Shown here piece by piece: positions 20,190-34,000 of a DNA stretch of 64,000 bases (positions are counted from its first letter, which is position 1; every line of letters begins with the position of its first letter). This DNA is from Liolophura sinensis. Taxonomy: Eukaryota; Mollusca; Polyplacophora; Chitonida; Chitonidae. The stretch is taken from contig NC_088306.1 of the NCBI RefSeq assembly GCF_032854445.1, positions 12,891,386 to 12,955,385 of the forward strand. The letters run 5' to 3'. The translations under genes were made by a program, and so were the position numbers. Below the pieces are notes generated by a model. It made no database searches and was not told the origin of the DNA. It saw only the letters and a program-made list of their open reading frames with translations.

Positions 20190-22340
20190 CTAATACATTA
20201 AGAATACCTAACTATATCTCCATTCAGTGCACAGGCATACATGTAACTGTTTGACAGACAGAAGTTCATGTTATCAAGTCTACTGTATATGGGCTGTTCA
20301 GATCTGTTTCTAGACCAGTATTTAGAAGTCCGGTACATCCTGTAGTGTAGGGTGTACTGAAGGGTTCTGTGTTGTGCTCTCAGCTTAGTGTTTAGACATC
20401 TGATACATGGCAAGGTGCAGGGTGTGCCCAAGGATTCTATGTTGTACCCCAGCATAGTGTTTAGAAGTCCGATACATCCTGTAGTGTAGGGTGTACCGAA
20501 GGGTTGTGTGTTGTACGATCAGCTTAGTGTTTAGACATCTGATGTTTAGAAGTCTGGTACGTGATAAGGTGTATGGTGTACCCAAAGGTTCTGTGTTGTA
20601 CGATCAACTTAGTGTTTAGGACGGGATTTTTCTCCTACCGTAATGCTGGTCGCCGTCATATAAGTAAAATATTCAAGAGTACGGCGTAAAACACCAATCA
20701 AATATATAGTGTTTAGAAGTCTGGTAAGGTGTAGGATAGGTCGTGATTTTACTGATAAATGTGTATTTAGATGTGGTCTAGACTTCCTAGCCCTATTTCT
20801 ATATATATGTCATTGCTGCCCATTTTATATTGCCCCGCATGATGGCACAATAAAATGTTGTAATATTGAGTCAAAATGAAGCCTGTGTTTTTCGGCATAT
20901 TCTTGAGTACAGCATAAAATGCCGGTCAAAGAAAATAAAAAATTCTGCTTTGTACCCCAGCTTGAGTCTGGTACATAACAAGGTCTAGGCTGTGCCCAAG
21001 GCGTTTGTGTGATACCCTGAGTGTAGTGTTTAGAAGTCTGGTGCAAGATAAGGTGTAGGCTGTGCTCAAAGCTACTGTGTTGTACCCCATCACAGTGTTT
21101 AGAAGTTTGGTTCATGATAAAGGTTTAGGGTGTGCCGAAGGCCTCTGTGTTTTAGTGTTTAGAAGTCTGGTACGTGATAAGGTGTAGACTGTGCTCAAAG
21201 CTGCTGCGTTGTACCCCATCACAGTGTTTAGAAATTTGGTTCATTATAAAGGTGTAGGGTGTGCTCACGGCCTCTGTGTTGTACCCTCTGCTTTTGTGTT
21301 TAGAAATCTGGTACGTGATGAGATGTAGGCTGTGCTCAAAGCTATTGTGTTGTACCCCATCACAGTGTTTAGAAGTTTGGTTCATGATAAAGGTGTAGGG
21401 TGTGCCGAAGGCCTCTGTGTTGTACCCTGGGCTTTAGTGTTTAGAAGTCTGGTACATGATAAGGTGTATAGAGTGTGCCGAAGGCCTCTGTGTTGTACCC
21501 TTGGCTTTAGTGTTTAGAAGTCTGGTACATGATGATGTATGGAGTGTGCCCAAGGGTTCTGTGTTGTACCCTCGACTTTAGTTTAAAAGTCTGGTATATG
21601 ATAGGGTGTGCCCAAGTCCTCTGTGTTGTACCCTCGGCTTTAGTGTTTAGAAGTCTGGTACATGATAAGGTGTAGGGTGTGCCCAAGGCCTCTGTGTTGT
21701 ACCCTCGGCTTTAGTGTTTAGAAATCTGGTACATGATAAGGTGTATAGGGTGTGTCCAAGGCCTCTGTGTTGTACCCTCGGCTTTCATGTTTAGAAGTCT
21801 CGTCCGTGATAAGGTATAGGGTGTGTCCAAGGCCTCTGTGTTGTACCCTCTGCTTTAGTGTTTAGAAGTCTGATACATGATGATGTGCAAGGCTGCTGTG
21901 TTGTATCCCAGTATAGTGTTTAGAAGTTTGGTACATGATAATGTGTGGAGTGTGCCCAAGGGTTCTGTGTTGTACCCTCGGCTTCTCTGTTGTAACTTAG
22001 CTTAGTGTTAAGAAGTCTGTATTGTCTTGTGTTGTACGATCAGCTTAGTATATAAGTGAAATGTTCTTGATTGCGGCGTAAACCACGAATCAAATCAAAC
22101 AAAAAATCTGTATTGTACCCCTGCTTAGTGCTTAGTGTTTAGAAGTCTGGTAGGCCTACGTGATAATGTGTAGGTTATGCTTCTGTGGTGTTACCCAGCA
22201 AAGTGCATAGAAGTATGGTACGTGAAAAGGTGTGGTGTGTGCTCATACTTAGTGTTTAGAAGTCTTGTACGTGGTAATGTGTAGGGTGTACCCAAGGCTT
22301 CTGAATTGTACCCATTGTCACTGCCCATTTTTCTGTCACT
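20190..22340. repeat. About 71-bp satellite-like array
   Basis: About 28 diverged units around GTTTAGAAGTCTGGTACATG, ATAAGGTGTAGGGTGTGCCC and TGTGTTGTACCC. Interrupted by SINE 3' fragments near 20.62-20.71, 20.89-20.94 and 22.05-22.11 kb. Confidence 0.9.
20612..20708 (+). mobile_element. SINE 3' fragment within the 71-bp array
   Basis: GTAATGCTGGTCGCCGTC, AGTACGGCGTAAAACACC and AATCAAATATATA embedded between array units. Confidence 0.7.
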
Positions 22341-24600
22341 GTCTACACGTAGTTCTTCCAACGCCCTCAAGCTTTTTGTGCCTACCCAGTTTTTATGTCA
22401 CTACAGTATGTACTTCTTCCGTCATCACTTTGTAACTAGCCAGTTTTACTGTCACTATCTAGCTCTTCTGTAACCACTCAGTTCTTTTGTCGCCACCTAG
22501 TGCTCCTTTCATTACCAGTACCCACTTCTGCTGTTACCACTTCTTCTGTGTCCATTTCTTCGGTCCGTCCGGAGTTCGTCTGTTAGTGCCCAGGTTTAAT
22601 CACTTACTTTCTGTCTCACCAAACTTGCCTTCAATTGACAGAAATTGTTGAGTACGACGTTAAACCCCAAGCACTCACTCACTCAATTGACAGACTCTGT
22701 AACTGTATTTGAATAGTTGTATTGGTTAAGTGGCTGAGCGGACTTGAGACGTGTTTAACTCATTTTCACGCTGTTACAAACAGTCGGTGATTATTTGTAG
22801 CATTAGCTTCATAATATGCATATGAATTGACTTACTGTCTGGTCGACGGAGCTATGCTAAAAGGGACTTTCAATTAAAACGCTATTACAACGTCAACACT
22901 CAAACATAGCAGTGTTTTGTCAATCCTGGAGACCATGACATTCCGCAGTGAACAAACAAACCTAAAATATATCACCAAAAGGCTTGTAGCTAACAGCATA
23001 TAAATATATAGGCCTGTGCTATCAAATGAGAGCATAATTTGTGTGTAGGACCTCCCCTCACGGAAGCGAGATAACGTGCACTAAACGTGGATGAATGGCC
23101 GGAACTTGCTGAATAAAATCATACATAGTCGAATAAGTGCTGTGAACCGCCAATGAGTCTTGTGAGCCGCCAATAAAAACAACGTTTATTTATTCATGTA
23201 TTTATTGATCTATTTATTTTTGATTTTTCATTTGTGATAACCCATGTCATAGTTTCATATTGCTGATAACAAATACCCGCTGTCCCTGCCGTTGCGTATG
23301 CAAACCACGTGATTGCTGCCACATAACAGACTTAGTTAACCCATCACTCTACCAAGGAAATTAGCACCCAGTCAACCAGACAGAATTGGATGCAAACATA
23401 CATACTGGCTATTTCTTCCCTAAAATATGCAATATGTAAATTTAAGTTTATGCCAGTATTGAACTAGGGGTATTGTCGTAGAAGGTGATATCTCGTGAAC
23501 GGTGTACCATAAGTTCACCAAACGTACACCACCTTATCATGAGGAGCCCCACCGATTTTATGAAATATTTGTTAACACGGCGTCTCCTGAACAGTTTATT
23601 CCAACTTCACCAAACTTGTCCCACAGTTACACTTTGTCAGAAGGATAAACCCTGCTGATTTTCGGCGACCGGCTTATTTTTGTCAAGTGTTTTTGTGACA
23701 ATCTTGTTAACAAGGTATCTCATGAAATTCTTAACCACTATTTACTAAACACAAATGTACATAACATGTAAACCTACCTGACCAAATATTCTAGAGCACG
23801 GCGTAATACACCAATCAAATAAAATTTCAATGTTCCATGGCCAAACATTTCCCAATAAACACTCTATAACTTTACCAGTTGAGCTTAAATTCACCAGACC
23901 TATATCACACTTACACTGCGTCATCAGGCAGAACCCTGTGGATTTTCAGCGACCTTGTCCTATTTTTCGCGTCCGTCCGTCCATGTCCTTGTAAACCCTG
24001 TGACTTAAGACCGAGGGTTTTGAGTATATTCCGCCGTATGTTTTACTCGGGAGAAGGATCTTAATAAATCATTTTTGAAAGAAACATTCAAAACAACAAA
24101 CCACCTCCTTAAATAAGTGGTCATCAGAAATCGTCAATTTTATTCTTGCACAATGTACATGTGATTTGTCTCAGGTTCGGTCAATACACAGGACTATAGC
24201 TCTCTGTTGGACGTGGGCGGACGCTTTTTCCAAACCATATGTGAAATTGCTAATCACCTTAAACAGCCAAAAATAAAGACACACGGACTTTTCTTAAATC
24301 TACATATTATAAATTCGTCAAGAAGTTTGCTTTATAAAACACGCTGACATAATCTTTTCTTGTTGATATATTTAGTATCACAAAATTCCGACATAGTTAT
24401 TTTAGTGAAACCCATTGAAGAGAAGCCATGATATGTGAACGTCAAGTAATACATAGATTACGTGCATAATATGCTCGACAGAAAAGCTCTGTATCACAGC
24501 CATCCATGTCATCACAGAATAGTTCTATATAATAGTCATCCGTAAATTAGATCAGAGAATAGTTCTGTATATCACAGTTTTCCGTAAACTACATCACAGA
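22341..24600. other. Intergenic, old dispersed repeats
   Basis: A SINE-like tail at about 22.63 kb (GTTGAGTACGACGTTAAAC), another at 23.79-23.83 kb, and two diverged copies of a segment with ACTTTGTCAGAAGGATAAAC and GATTTTCGGCGACC at about 23.6 and 23.9 kb. No exon recognised. Confidence 0.5.
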
Positions 24601-24639
24601 ATAGTTCTGTATATCAGTCATTCGTACATAATCTACGTC

Positions 24640-26815
24640 ATAGAATACAATGCAGTTTGCTATCATATTCATCCGTAATCTACGTCACAAAATAGTTCTG
24701 CATATCAGCTATCCGTAATGTAAATCAATGCTTACATTTGCTGTCGGTAATATTCATCACAGGACGGTTCTGTATCTGAGCTATCCGAAATGTAAATCAA
24801 TGCTTACAAATAGCCGTCGGTAATATTCATCACAGGATGGTTCTGCATCTGAGCCACACGTAATGTAAATCAATGCTTACAAATAGCCACCGGTAATATT
24901 CATCACAGGACGGTTCTGCATATGAGGTATCCGTAATGTAAATCAATGCTTACAAATAGCCGTCGGTTATATTCATCACAGGACGGTTCTGCACCTGAAC
25001 TATCCGTAATGTAAATCAATGCTTACAAATAGCCGTCGGTAATATTCATCACAGGACGGTTCTGTATCTGAGCTATCCGTAATGTAAATCAATGCTTACA
25101 AATAGCCGTCGGTAATATTTATCACTGGACGGTTCTGTATCTCAGCCATCCGTAATGTAAATCAATGCTTACAATAGCCGTGGGTAATATTCATCACAGG
25201 ACGGTTCTGCACCTGAGCTATCCGAAATGTAAATCAATGCTTACAATAGCCCTCAGTAATATTCATCACAGGACGGTTCTGCACCTGAGCTATCCGTAAT
25301 GTAAATCAATGCTTACAAATAGCCGTCGCTAATATTCATCACTGGACGGTTCTGTATCTGAGCTATTCGTTATGTAAATCAATGGTTACAAATAGCCGTG
25401 GGTAATATTCATCACAGGACGGTTCTGTATCTCAGCCATCCGTAATGTAAATCAATGCTTACAATAGCCCTCAGTAATATTCATCACAGGACGGTTCTGC
25501 ACCTGAGCTATCCGTAATGTAAATCAATGCTTACAAATAGCCGTCGGTAATATTCATCACAGGACGGTTCTGTATCTGAGCTATCCGTAATGTAAATCAA
25601 TGCTTACAAATAGCCGTCGGTAATATTCATCACAGGACAGTTCTGCATCTGAGCCACCCGTAATGTAAATCAATGCTTACAAATAGCCACCGGTAATATT
25701 CATCACAGGACGGTTCTGCATATGAGGTATCCGTAATGTAAATCAATGCTTACAAATAGCCGTCGGTTATATTCATCACAGGACGGTTCTGCACCTGAGC
25801 TATCCGTAATGTAAATCAATGCTTACAAATAGCCGTCGGTAATATTCATCACAGGACGGTTCTGTATCTGAGCTATCCGTAATGTAAATCAATGCTTACA
25901 AATAGCCGTCGGTAATATTTATCACTGGACGGTTCTGTATCTCAGCCATCCGTAATGTAAATCAATGCTTACAATAGCCGTGGGTAATATTCATCACAGG
26001 ACGGTTCTGCACCTGAGCTATCCGTAATGTAAATCAATGCTTACAAATAGCCGTCGGTAATATTTATCACTGGACGGTTCTGTATCTCAGCCATCCGTAA
26101 TGTAAATCAATGCTTACAATAGCCGTGGGTAATATTCATCACAGGACGGTTCTGCACCTGAGCTATCCGAAATGTAAATCAATGCTTACAATAGCCCTCA
26201 GTAATATTCATCACAGGACGGTTCTGCACCTGAGCTATCCGTAATGTAAATCAATGCTTACAAATAGCCGTCGCTAATATTCATCACAGGACGGTTCTGT
26301 ATCTGAGCTATTCGTTATGTAAATCAATGGTTACAAATAGCCGTGGGTAATATTCATCACAGGGCGGTTCTGTATCTCAGCCATCCGTAATGTAAATCAA
26401 TGCTTACAATAGCCCTCAGTAATATTCATCACAGGACGATTCTGCACCTGAGCTATCCGTAATGTAAATCAATGCTTACAAATAGCCGTCGGTAATATTC
26501 ATCACAGCACGGTTCTGTATCTGAGCTATCCGTAATGTAAATCAATGCTTACAATAGCCGTCGGTAATATTCATCACAGGACGGTTCTGTATCTCAGCCA
26601 TCCGTAATGTAAATCAATGCTTACAATAGCCGTCGGTAATACTCATCACTGGACGGTTCTGTATCTCAGCCATCCGTAATGTAAATCAATGTTTACAAAT
26701 AGCCGTCGATAATATTCATCACAGGACGGTTCTGTATCTCAGCCATCGGTAATGTAAATCAATGCTTACAAATAGCCGTCGGTAATATTCATCACAGATC
26801 GGTTCTGTATCTTAA
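24640..26815. repeat. 73-bp satellite array with higher-order structure
   Basis: About 29 units containing TAATGTAAATCAATGCTTAC, AATAGCCGTCGGTAATATTC and ACAGGACGGTTCTG. Marker variants recur about 800 bp apart (TATGAGGTATCC at about 24.92 and 25.72 kb), so blocks of about eleven units were duplicated. The first few hundred bases are more diverged. Confidence 0.95.
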
Positions 26816-27710
26816 CCATGAGTAACCTATATGATAAATACTTTATATTACTGCCATTTATAATCTATACACATCAATTAACAAATCCATATCACATTTT
26901 ATGTTTGCATAACAATAACTAAGACAGGTTGGCAAGCCAATGATATAAGCTTAAATATGTAAATGTCATAGAAATAAATATTAAAAACAGTAAAAACTAC
27001 CTGCAATATATCACAGACAATAAGCCATTCACTAACAGACCAAAACGGCCGAGAATAATAGCTATTCCATTTTTCACAGATATAGCACTAACAGTTCTCT
27101 TTTTCTTTTTTTTTCTTTTTTTGTAAAATAGCTTTGGTTTCATGGTTGACTCTTCTTCCACATATAACCAATATGCATATCATGTATATATGTATATCAT
27201 CTAGAACAAATTGTGTAAAAGAGTTCTACATTCAAATTTGAAACCCTTGATGTCGGCAGTTGTTACCAGTTGAAAGAGGTTCTATAATAATGGCCAGTAG
27301 GGATTCCGTTGCACATGAATCCTCAATCAAAACAATCCCCACATCGGACGTACACACTGGACTGAAAATTATAGATTTGAGGTGTGAATAGGAGATATTT
27401 GCATATTTCACGGATAATGTGGGGTGTAAAAGAACGCAGGAGCACACCCGTACAGGACCAAGGGTGAATATCACAGGACGTGCTTTTTCAAAGCCGTTTT
27501 TGTAAAATGAGTCGTCCTAACTCAAAGCATCATTTTCTCTAGAGTCAAACATTAAAAAAATAATATCTGCTATCTGCTACTTGGACCATATCTATTATGT
27601 CACGAGGGCTTTTTAAGATATTCGAAAAATGTGGAATGGCGTGACTTTGGCAACAGTCTTCAACATTTGCTTTGAAAGATGTACCTGTAGCCTACATTGT
27701 CGAATCCAGA
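26816..27710. other. Innexin 3' flank
   Basis: AT-rich sequence with a TTTTTCTTTTT tract near 27.1 kb. Probably includes the innexin 3' UTR. No other gene seen. Confidence 0.4.
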
Positions 27711-29506
27711 CTACGGTTTCCAGATTTTCATGTTTCTTGACATTGTTTTACGGACTTTTTGTCGGATTTTAAAGGCCAAAGGGTTAAGATCTTTATACGT
27801 CCCGGATTGTGTGTCGTAGTATGGCATTAGAACACGACTGGAAAGTGCCCCTCCGTATGGTTGGCTGTAATGCTTCCCGTAGTCTCCACCGTAGATCTGC
27901 TTCTCGGAGTCATTCGGTGATGAGTTGGGGTACTCCTCGAGATCCTCCAAAATAATGACGTCAGAATGTCTGGAAGCGGTGCTTTGACGTCGCTGCCTCC
28001 TATTGTTCCTGAGCTTTGGTCGCCGCGGTACTCGGAAGACGACCTTTCTAGGCGAGGCTCTCCATTTATATGACCGATAGGGAACTACTTGGCGGTTGTT
28101 TTGATCTGCCGATGCATGATGGTCTACAGGAAATTCAGGATTCAAGCCGTCAGGATGGTTGTAGCGGACCAACTCACGGAAGTAGAGATGGTCGGGTGTG
28201 TAATCTTTGGGGCGACTAGAGATGCTGTCTCGACGGCGTTTCTCCGATGCCAGTTCACCGTTTGCACGTCCCAGTTTCTGGGCCATATAATAGTCCAAAA
28301 GTTCGTCATCCATGCCTGACTCTGGAGGACCGGTTCTGGAGAGTCCAGCATCAGTGATCTTGCTGTTTCTCCTTGCTTTCGGCGCACCTTGTCCGTCTTC
28401 TGGCGACCCTGCCCCGAGACAACCCCCGCCACAGCAGCCACCACAGATCGGAGAGGATTTATCTGGGTTGTCCGCGGCTTTCAGAAAACGATCCACTTGC
28501 GTTTGTTTGACAAACGCTCGCTTTTCGCCCCCTCCAAGCGCGAAGACGGCAGACTTGTCGCCGTATCCACCGTGCCCTCCAGCATGGGTGCCGTACTTCC
28601 TAGCCAGCGACTTTGACAACCCTGGGTCGTTGCAAAGGTGTTCGTTTTCATCGCAGAGTTTTGAAAGCATCCAGTAGTATCTGGAGTTGTAGTTTCTCTG
28701 AATGCAGTGAGCCAAACGATAGTCCATGGCGCCAGGTATACTTCTGTGAAGATATGTGTCCTGATATCGTCGAGGCAAACACAGATCCACGATGATATGA
28801 AACAGAATTAAAACGATCAAAATGGCGAGGATGATTATGTTGATGTACCAGACCACCCGTAGAAAAATCGAGGTAGGAAAGTAGCAGTTATATGTAATCT
28901 GATTTCGGCTGTCATAGAGGCAAGTGAAACGGTCTCGGAAGATCACGAAGTCGGGCGAGAACATCCCGAGATTGCCTCCTAACCATGCTACAGTGATGAC
29001 CAACATGGCGATCCATTTGATAAGGTGCATTGTATACAGACGACGAGCTTTGCACGTCAAGAGGTAGCTCAGGTATTCCAAATAATTATCAAGCTGGCGA
29101 TGAACGGAAGCTTCGTCAGACCTGAGCTGGGATCTGTCGTACTTGTGATATGCAGTGGTGAGGATGTTGCCGTGCTCTATGATGGCCTTTGTGTGTGATC
29201 GCATTTCACTTGCCAAACACCAATGCCAGATGAGCAATGGGATCGCGAGGCAAGTGCACTGGCAAATAAGTAATATTGGGAAGATTTTGTGTCTGTGAAG
29301 AGGTGCTCCTTCCACCCAGACGTTATATGTGACCTTGGTGCCATTAGCGGGAGGATTGGTGAAGTATGCAGTGCCATTCACTAGAGTGTAGTTCAATCTG
29401 GTGTCCAAGTTGGCCGGACGAGGATTGTTCCAACAGTAGTCGTTCACTTCTGACAGCGTGTTACCATAATTCGGCTGATCCCTCGAAGAACATTTCACTT
29501 TGTCAA
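27711..29506 (-). CDS. Innexin-like exon 2 (loop 1 to C-terminus)
   Basis: Acceptor ATGTTCCCAG then VDKVKCSSRDQPNYG, in phase with exon 1. Contains loop 1, TM2-TM4 and the whole cytoplasmic tail, ending SRNMKIWKP. The open frame continues into the intron to an ATG at 29543, but that Met is intronic and would remove TM1. Confidence 0.9.
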
Positions 29507-31643
29507 CTGGGAACATGAAATCAGAAACAAAAGCACTTAACACGTGGGTATTTTTAGCGCTTGTACTCTTAACACAGTTTGTTATTAGATTGACTGATTG
29601 ATGTTTAACGACGTGGTCATGAAATTTTCATTGATACGACGGCTGTCAGGTTTGTGGGTGGGGGACACCGGATTTCACGAAATCCTAAACACAGCGAGAA
29701 TAATCCGTGTACATGTATGACTGGTACAGGAATGGACACAGACAATCATTACACGTATGATTAGGACAGGAATGGACAGAGCCAATCATTAGATTTACGA
29801 TTGGGGCAGGGATGGACACAGAGAATCATTACACGTACGATTGGGAGAGGATTTGACACAGACAATCATTATATGTACGACTGAGACAGGAACGAACAGA
29901 GAGAATCATTATATGTAGGCCTACGACTGAGACAGGAATGGACACACACAATCATTACATGTACGATTGGGACAGGAATAAAGAAAGACAATCATTACAT
30001 TTACGATTGGGTCAGGAATGGACACAGACTATCATTACATGTACGGTTGGGGTAGGGATGGACACAGGCAATCATTACATTTATGCTTGGGTCAGGAATG
30101 AACACAGACAATCGTTACATGAACGATTGAGACGGGAATGGATCATACAATCATTACACGTATGATTAGGACAGGAATGAACACAGACAATCATTACACG
30201 TATAATTAGGACAGGAATGGGCAATGACAATCATTACATTTACGATTGAGGCAGGGATGGACACAGACGATCATTACATATACGATTGGGACAGGAATGA
30301 ACAAAGACAATCATTACATTTACGATTGGGTCAGGAATGGACACAGACAATCATTACATGAACGATTGAGACAGGAATGGATCAGACAATCATTACATTT
30401 ATGCTTGGGTCAGGAATGAACACAGACAATCGTTACACGTATAATTAGGACAGGAATGAACACAGTCAATCATTACATTTACGATTGAGGCAGGGATGGA
30501 CACAGACGATCATTACATATACGATTGGGACAGGAATGAACAAAGACAATCATTACATTTACGATTGGGTCAGGAATGGACACAGACTATCATTACATGT
30601 ACGGTTGGGGTAGGGATGGACACAGGCAATCATTACATTTATGCTTGGGTCAGGAATGAACACAGACAATCGTTACATGAACGATTGAGACGGGAATGGA
30701 TCAGACAATCATTACACGTATGATTAGGACAGGAATGAACACAAACAATCATTACACGTATAATTTGGACAGGAATGGGCAATGACAATTATTACATTTA
30801 CTATTGAGACAGGGATGGACACAGACGATCATTACATATACGATTGGGACAGGAATGAACAAAGACAATCATTACATTTACGATTGGGTCAGGAATGGAC
30901 ACAGACAATCATTACATGAACGATTGAGACAGGAATGGACATAGATAATCATTACATGTACGATTGGGACAGGAATCGACACGGACAATCACTACATGTA
31001 CAGTTAGACAGGAATGAAAACAGACAATCATTACACGTATGATTACGACGGGAATGAAAAGAGAGAACCACCAAATGTACGATTGGTACAGGAATGGACA
31101 TAGACAATCACCTCATCTTCGAGTGGGACAGGAATGAACACAGAGAATTATTACATGTAGGACTGGGGCAGGAATGAACACAGACAAGCATTGCATGTAC
31201 GATTGGGACAGGAATGAACACAGACATTCATTGCATGTACGATTGGGACAGGTATGAACAAAGACAATCATTACATTTATGGCTGGGACAGGAATGGACA
31301 CAGATAATCATTACACGTACGACTGGGTCAAGAATGGACACAGACAATCATTACATGTACAATTGGGGCAGGGACGGACACAGATAATTACGGCTGGGAC
31401 AGGAATCGACACAGAGAATGTAAGATTAGGACAGGAATGGACTCAAAACGACCTACCTCCGTACAAGACAATCAGTGCGATCAGTGCGATCAACAGGACC
31501 GGGGCAATCACTGCAAACTTGACAACTTTGTCAGGATAAAACTCAGCGGTTGGCTCGGCTTGCCGTCCTCGACGGCTACACAAGGTCCCCATTGACGGTG
31601 AAGGTTGAGAAGAAGTGTGAAGAATGGTTGTTGTCGGTATCAT
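27711..31643 (-). CDS. Innexin/pannexin-family channel subunit gene
   Basis: Four-helix channel-forming membrane protein of about 660 residues in two exons. Seen: TM1 (FAVIAPVLLIALIALIVLYG), first loop with two Cys ending in YCW, TM2 with the family PxxxW motif (IPLLIW), TM3 (KWIAMLVITVAWLGG), second loop with two Cys (CLYD..TYNC) and TM4 (WYINIIILAILIVLILF), then a tail of about 300 residues rich in Ser, Arg and Gly with a Cys/Gly patch (CGGCCGGGC). Innexins build invertebrate gap junctions or hemichannels. The usual YYQW motif before TM2 is absent, and three N-glycosylation sequons lie in loop 1. The start could be Met1 (31643) or Met18 (31592). The intron is filled by a 40-bp minisatellite. 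Confidence 0.85.
29715..31440. repeat. 40-bp minisatellite filling the innexin intron
   Basis: About 43 units such as GACAGGAATGGACACAGACA followed by ATCATTACACGTATGATTAG. A ~560-bp block is repeated (about 29.94 and 30.50 kb start the same unit order). The array ends about 15 nt from the exon 1 donor. Confidence 0.95.
31457..31643 (-). CDS. Innexin-like exon 1 (N-terminus and TM1)
   Basis: Encodes 62 residues ending in TM1; donor GTAGGT, phase 1. The first Met is followed by a Ser/Thr-rich stretch. The second Met (MGTLCSRRGRQAEP) would give a more usual short N-terminus. Upstream UTR not identified. Confidence 0.75.
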
Positions 31644-34000
31644 ATGATACCGATGCAGCTGCGTGTGAGAACTGAGGATGCTATGATAATATTGTGTTCA
31701 GATGTGATGGTAGACATTGGATTGTCTTAAGTGCTCAGGGGCTTCCAGGTTTCCTAAATATACAAGAAACTCAACACCGCTGGTAGCGGAAATTGCTCAC
31801 TGTAGAATAAATGAATGAATGAATATGATGCCATTACCAAGCTTTCCGAGATTTTCGACTGAGAGAAACATTATCTCTGAAGCTCACTTCAATGTACCGT
31901 TTTGAATTTGTTTTGAAGAGCACGAAATCACATTGATGGGAAGATACCTTAAAATATATGTAGAACAAGTACACAATAATGACGGGAATCACCTCCGGAA
32001 AGCCAATGGATTTCTCTCGTCTTTTGCAGTTAGTTCAGCTGTTCAAATTGCCTTCGTGTATAGAAACTGACACCTGTTATCCTCATCGGTCCAGTAGTCT
32101 CACACACTCGGGAGATGAAAGAAGGAGTAAATTCAGCCAAACCTTGTTTCCTAAGTGATCTAACAGTTTCAGATAAATGTACACTATGGAATGACTAAAG
32201 TTTTCCTTCCCATTAGTCACTTAGCCACCGAAAAAGAAGATAAACGAAGTAAAAAGCTGTTTTCTATCTTCCAAAATCTTGACACCTTGACTTGATGGAA
32301 GTACTACAATCTCTAAAAAGTTTCATGACACCGAAGAGGGTCATGGCATATACAAGCTGCTGTAGCAGCTTAACGTCTTAAACCTTGTCATGCGCCTGAG
32401 TCGCTTGCGAAGCGGACAAAATTCCAGTATCCAAATCGAACCTTTAGTCAATCTTCGCATAAATGGGGACAGCGTTCCTAGCAATGGGTAAACAATGGAA
32501 AACACAGTCGCCCCTTCCCTGTCACCCCGCTGACGGGTGGGGGAAGGAGCAAAAGGTTAATGTAGGATTAAAGCCTCACACTCTCACCTGACGACAGCTC
32601 CTGTACACCTCAGGTATGCTGAATTGAAGTGGCTTTCTTAGATTGCCTCTAACAACGCCCTTACGGACCGATCAGAGATAAGGTCACCCGTTGAACAAAA
32701 TTTGTCATTCATAGGCCGTCTGATCCACGACAGTCGTATGTCCATCCGGTAACAATCTGCACCACCCTTATACACATGCCAAGGAAATACAGCCCAAAAT
32801 ACGGCCCTGGTTAGGTAGTGTAAGCTTTGATCCGTAAACGATTTTAACGAGAAATCGACGTATTTGGAGTTGCTCGGAATTGAGAGCAGTAAATTTTCTC
32901 GTTTTGAACCAGTGATATTATAGTCAGACACATAATCGCCAGTAAAACTCGTCAACGTATTTGCCAACCAAAAGATTCCTTCCAAAATCACAAATACTGT
33001 ACAATCACAATGGCATGTACTTGCATAACATTGAATCAGATGTTTTTGTTACCAAAACGAGGTCTGTCTTGCTGGGATCATCTTTGTCAAGTTGAAGAAA
33101 AGCCCACTGGAGGGCAGAAACGCCACAGAATTTAAATAGGGCTGTATATGTTAATCTGTCAGAGTATCTACATGTATAGCAAATTCATGAAATTCTCATC
33201 AAGCATGCGAAAGGGAATCATTAGAATAATTACATTTTACATAAAATTGTTGAGAGTTTGAAGGAGTGCTGAGGCCGTACGGTTACTAGTTGGGTATAGT
33301 GTATTAGCAACTGTTGTCATTAGTGATGTTTATGTGTAATGAAGTCGATACAATGTTCTTTAAAGAGTGTTTGGTTCCACAAGGCACTATAACGTAATTT
33401 TCTCGTTGGAAAGTAAATATTTTAATACCAACTGGACTCCAGGTTTCATTTGGCGGAGTGATTTATCAGACAGATGTCGACACGTCAGCGATGAAAACTA
33501 CAGCTGGTGGTTACAAATACACGAAAACTAACCAAACATCCCCACTGCTTGTTTGACATCATTCTCCAATGATTCATTTTTATTAAGTGTGTACGTTGGA
33601 ACTTAAGGTTTAATGTATGCCGCTGTTACGTATCGATTAATGTGCAATGATTAATCTTATAACGGTATTGACATACCGATACCTAACCCAGACTAACACG
33701 GCAACACGGTAGCCATAAAGTAAAGGTTTATTGGTTGTCCATACAAATACAACAGCTTGTACTGACAAGACATAACTTTACCAGTATAAGCCGCTGAGAT
33801 TATCATCATCAAACAGAGCTACAGTAAATCACGGAATTTTGTACCATTTTGTTGCCCTACTGTTAAAACTATACAGTAGAAAAGGTTCACCAGTTGGAGA
33901 AAAATCTTGTCAAGTTATATGTCTTATACTGTAAATCAGATTCACATGGTCAAAAATCAAAAATCGATGACTTTTTAAATTTAGAATAAGATTAAGGGGG

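Noticed and set aside
24640-26815. CRISPR-like regular array
   Set aside because: The whole 73-bp unit is conserved with no unique spacers, and the context is eukaryotic.
28142-28677. Open frames overlapping innexin exon 2 in other frames
   Set aside because: Shadows of the innexin coding sequence; no independent signal.
29507-29543. Innexin start at the Met at 29543
   Set aside because: This stretch is intron. A consensus acceptor at 29507 and an in-phase exon carrying TM1 at 31457-31643 restore the four-helix layout.
32638-32991. 117-codon minus-strand open frame upstream of the innexin gene
   Set aside because: No family resemblance recognised, no clear splice partners and no codon evidence; it could be chance or a 5' UTR segment.
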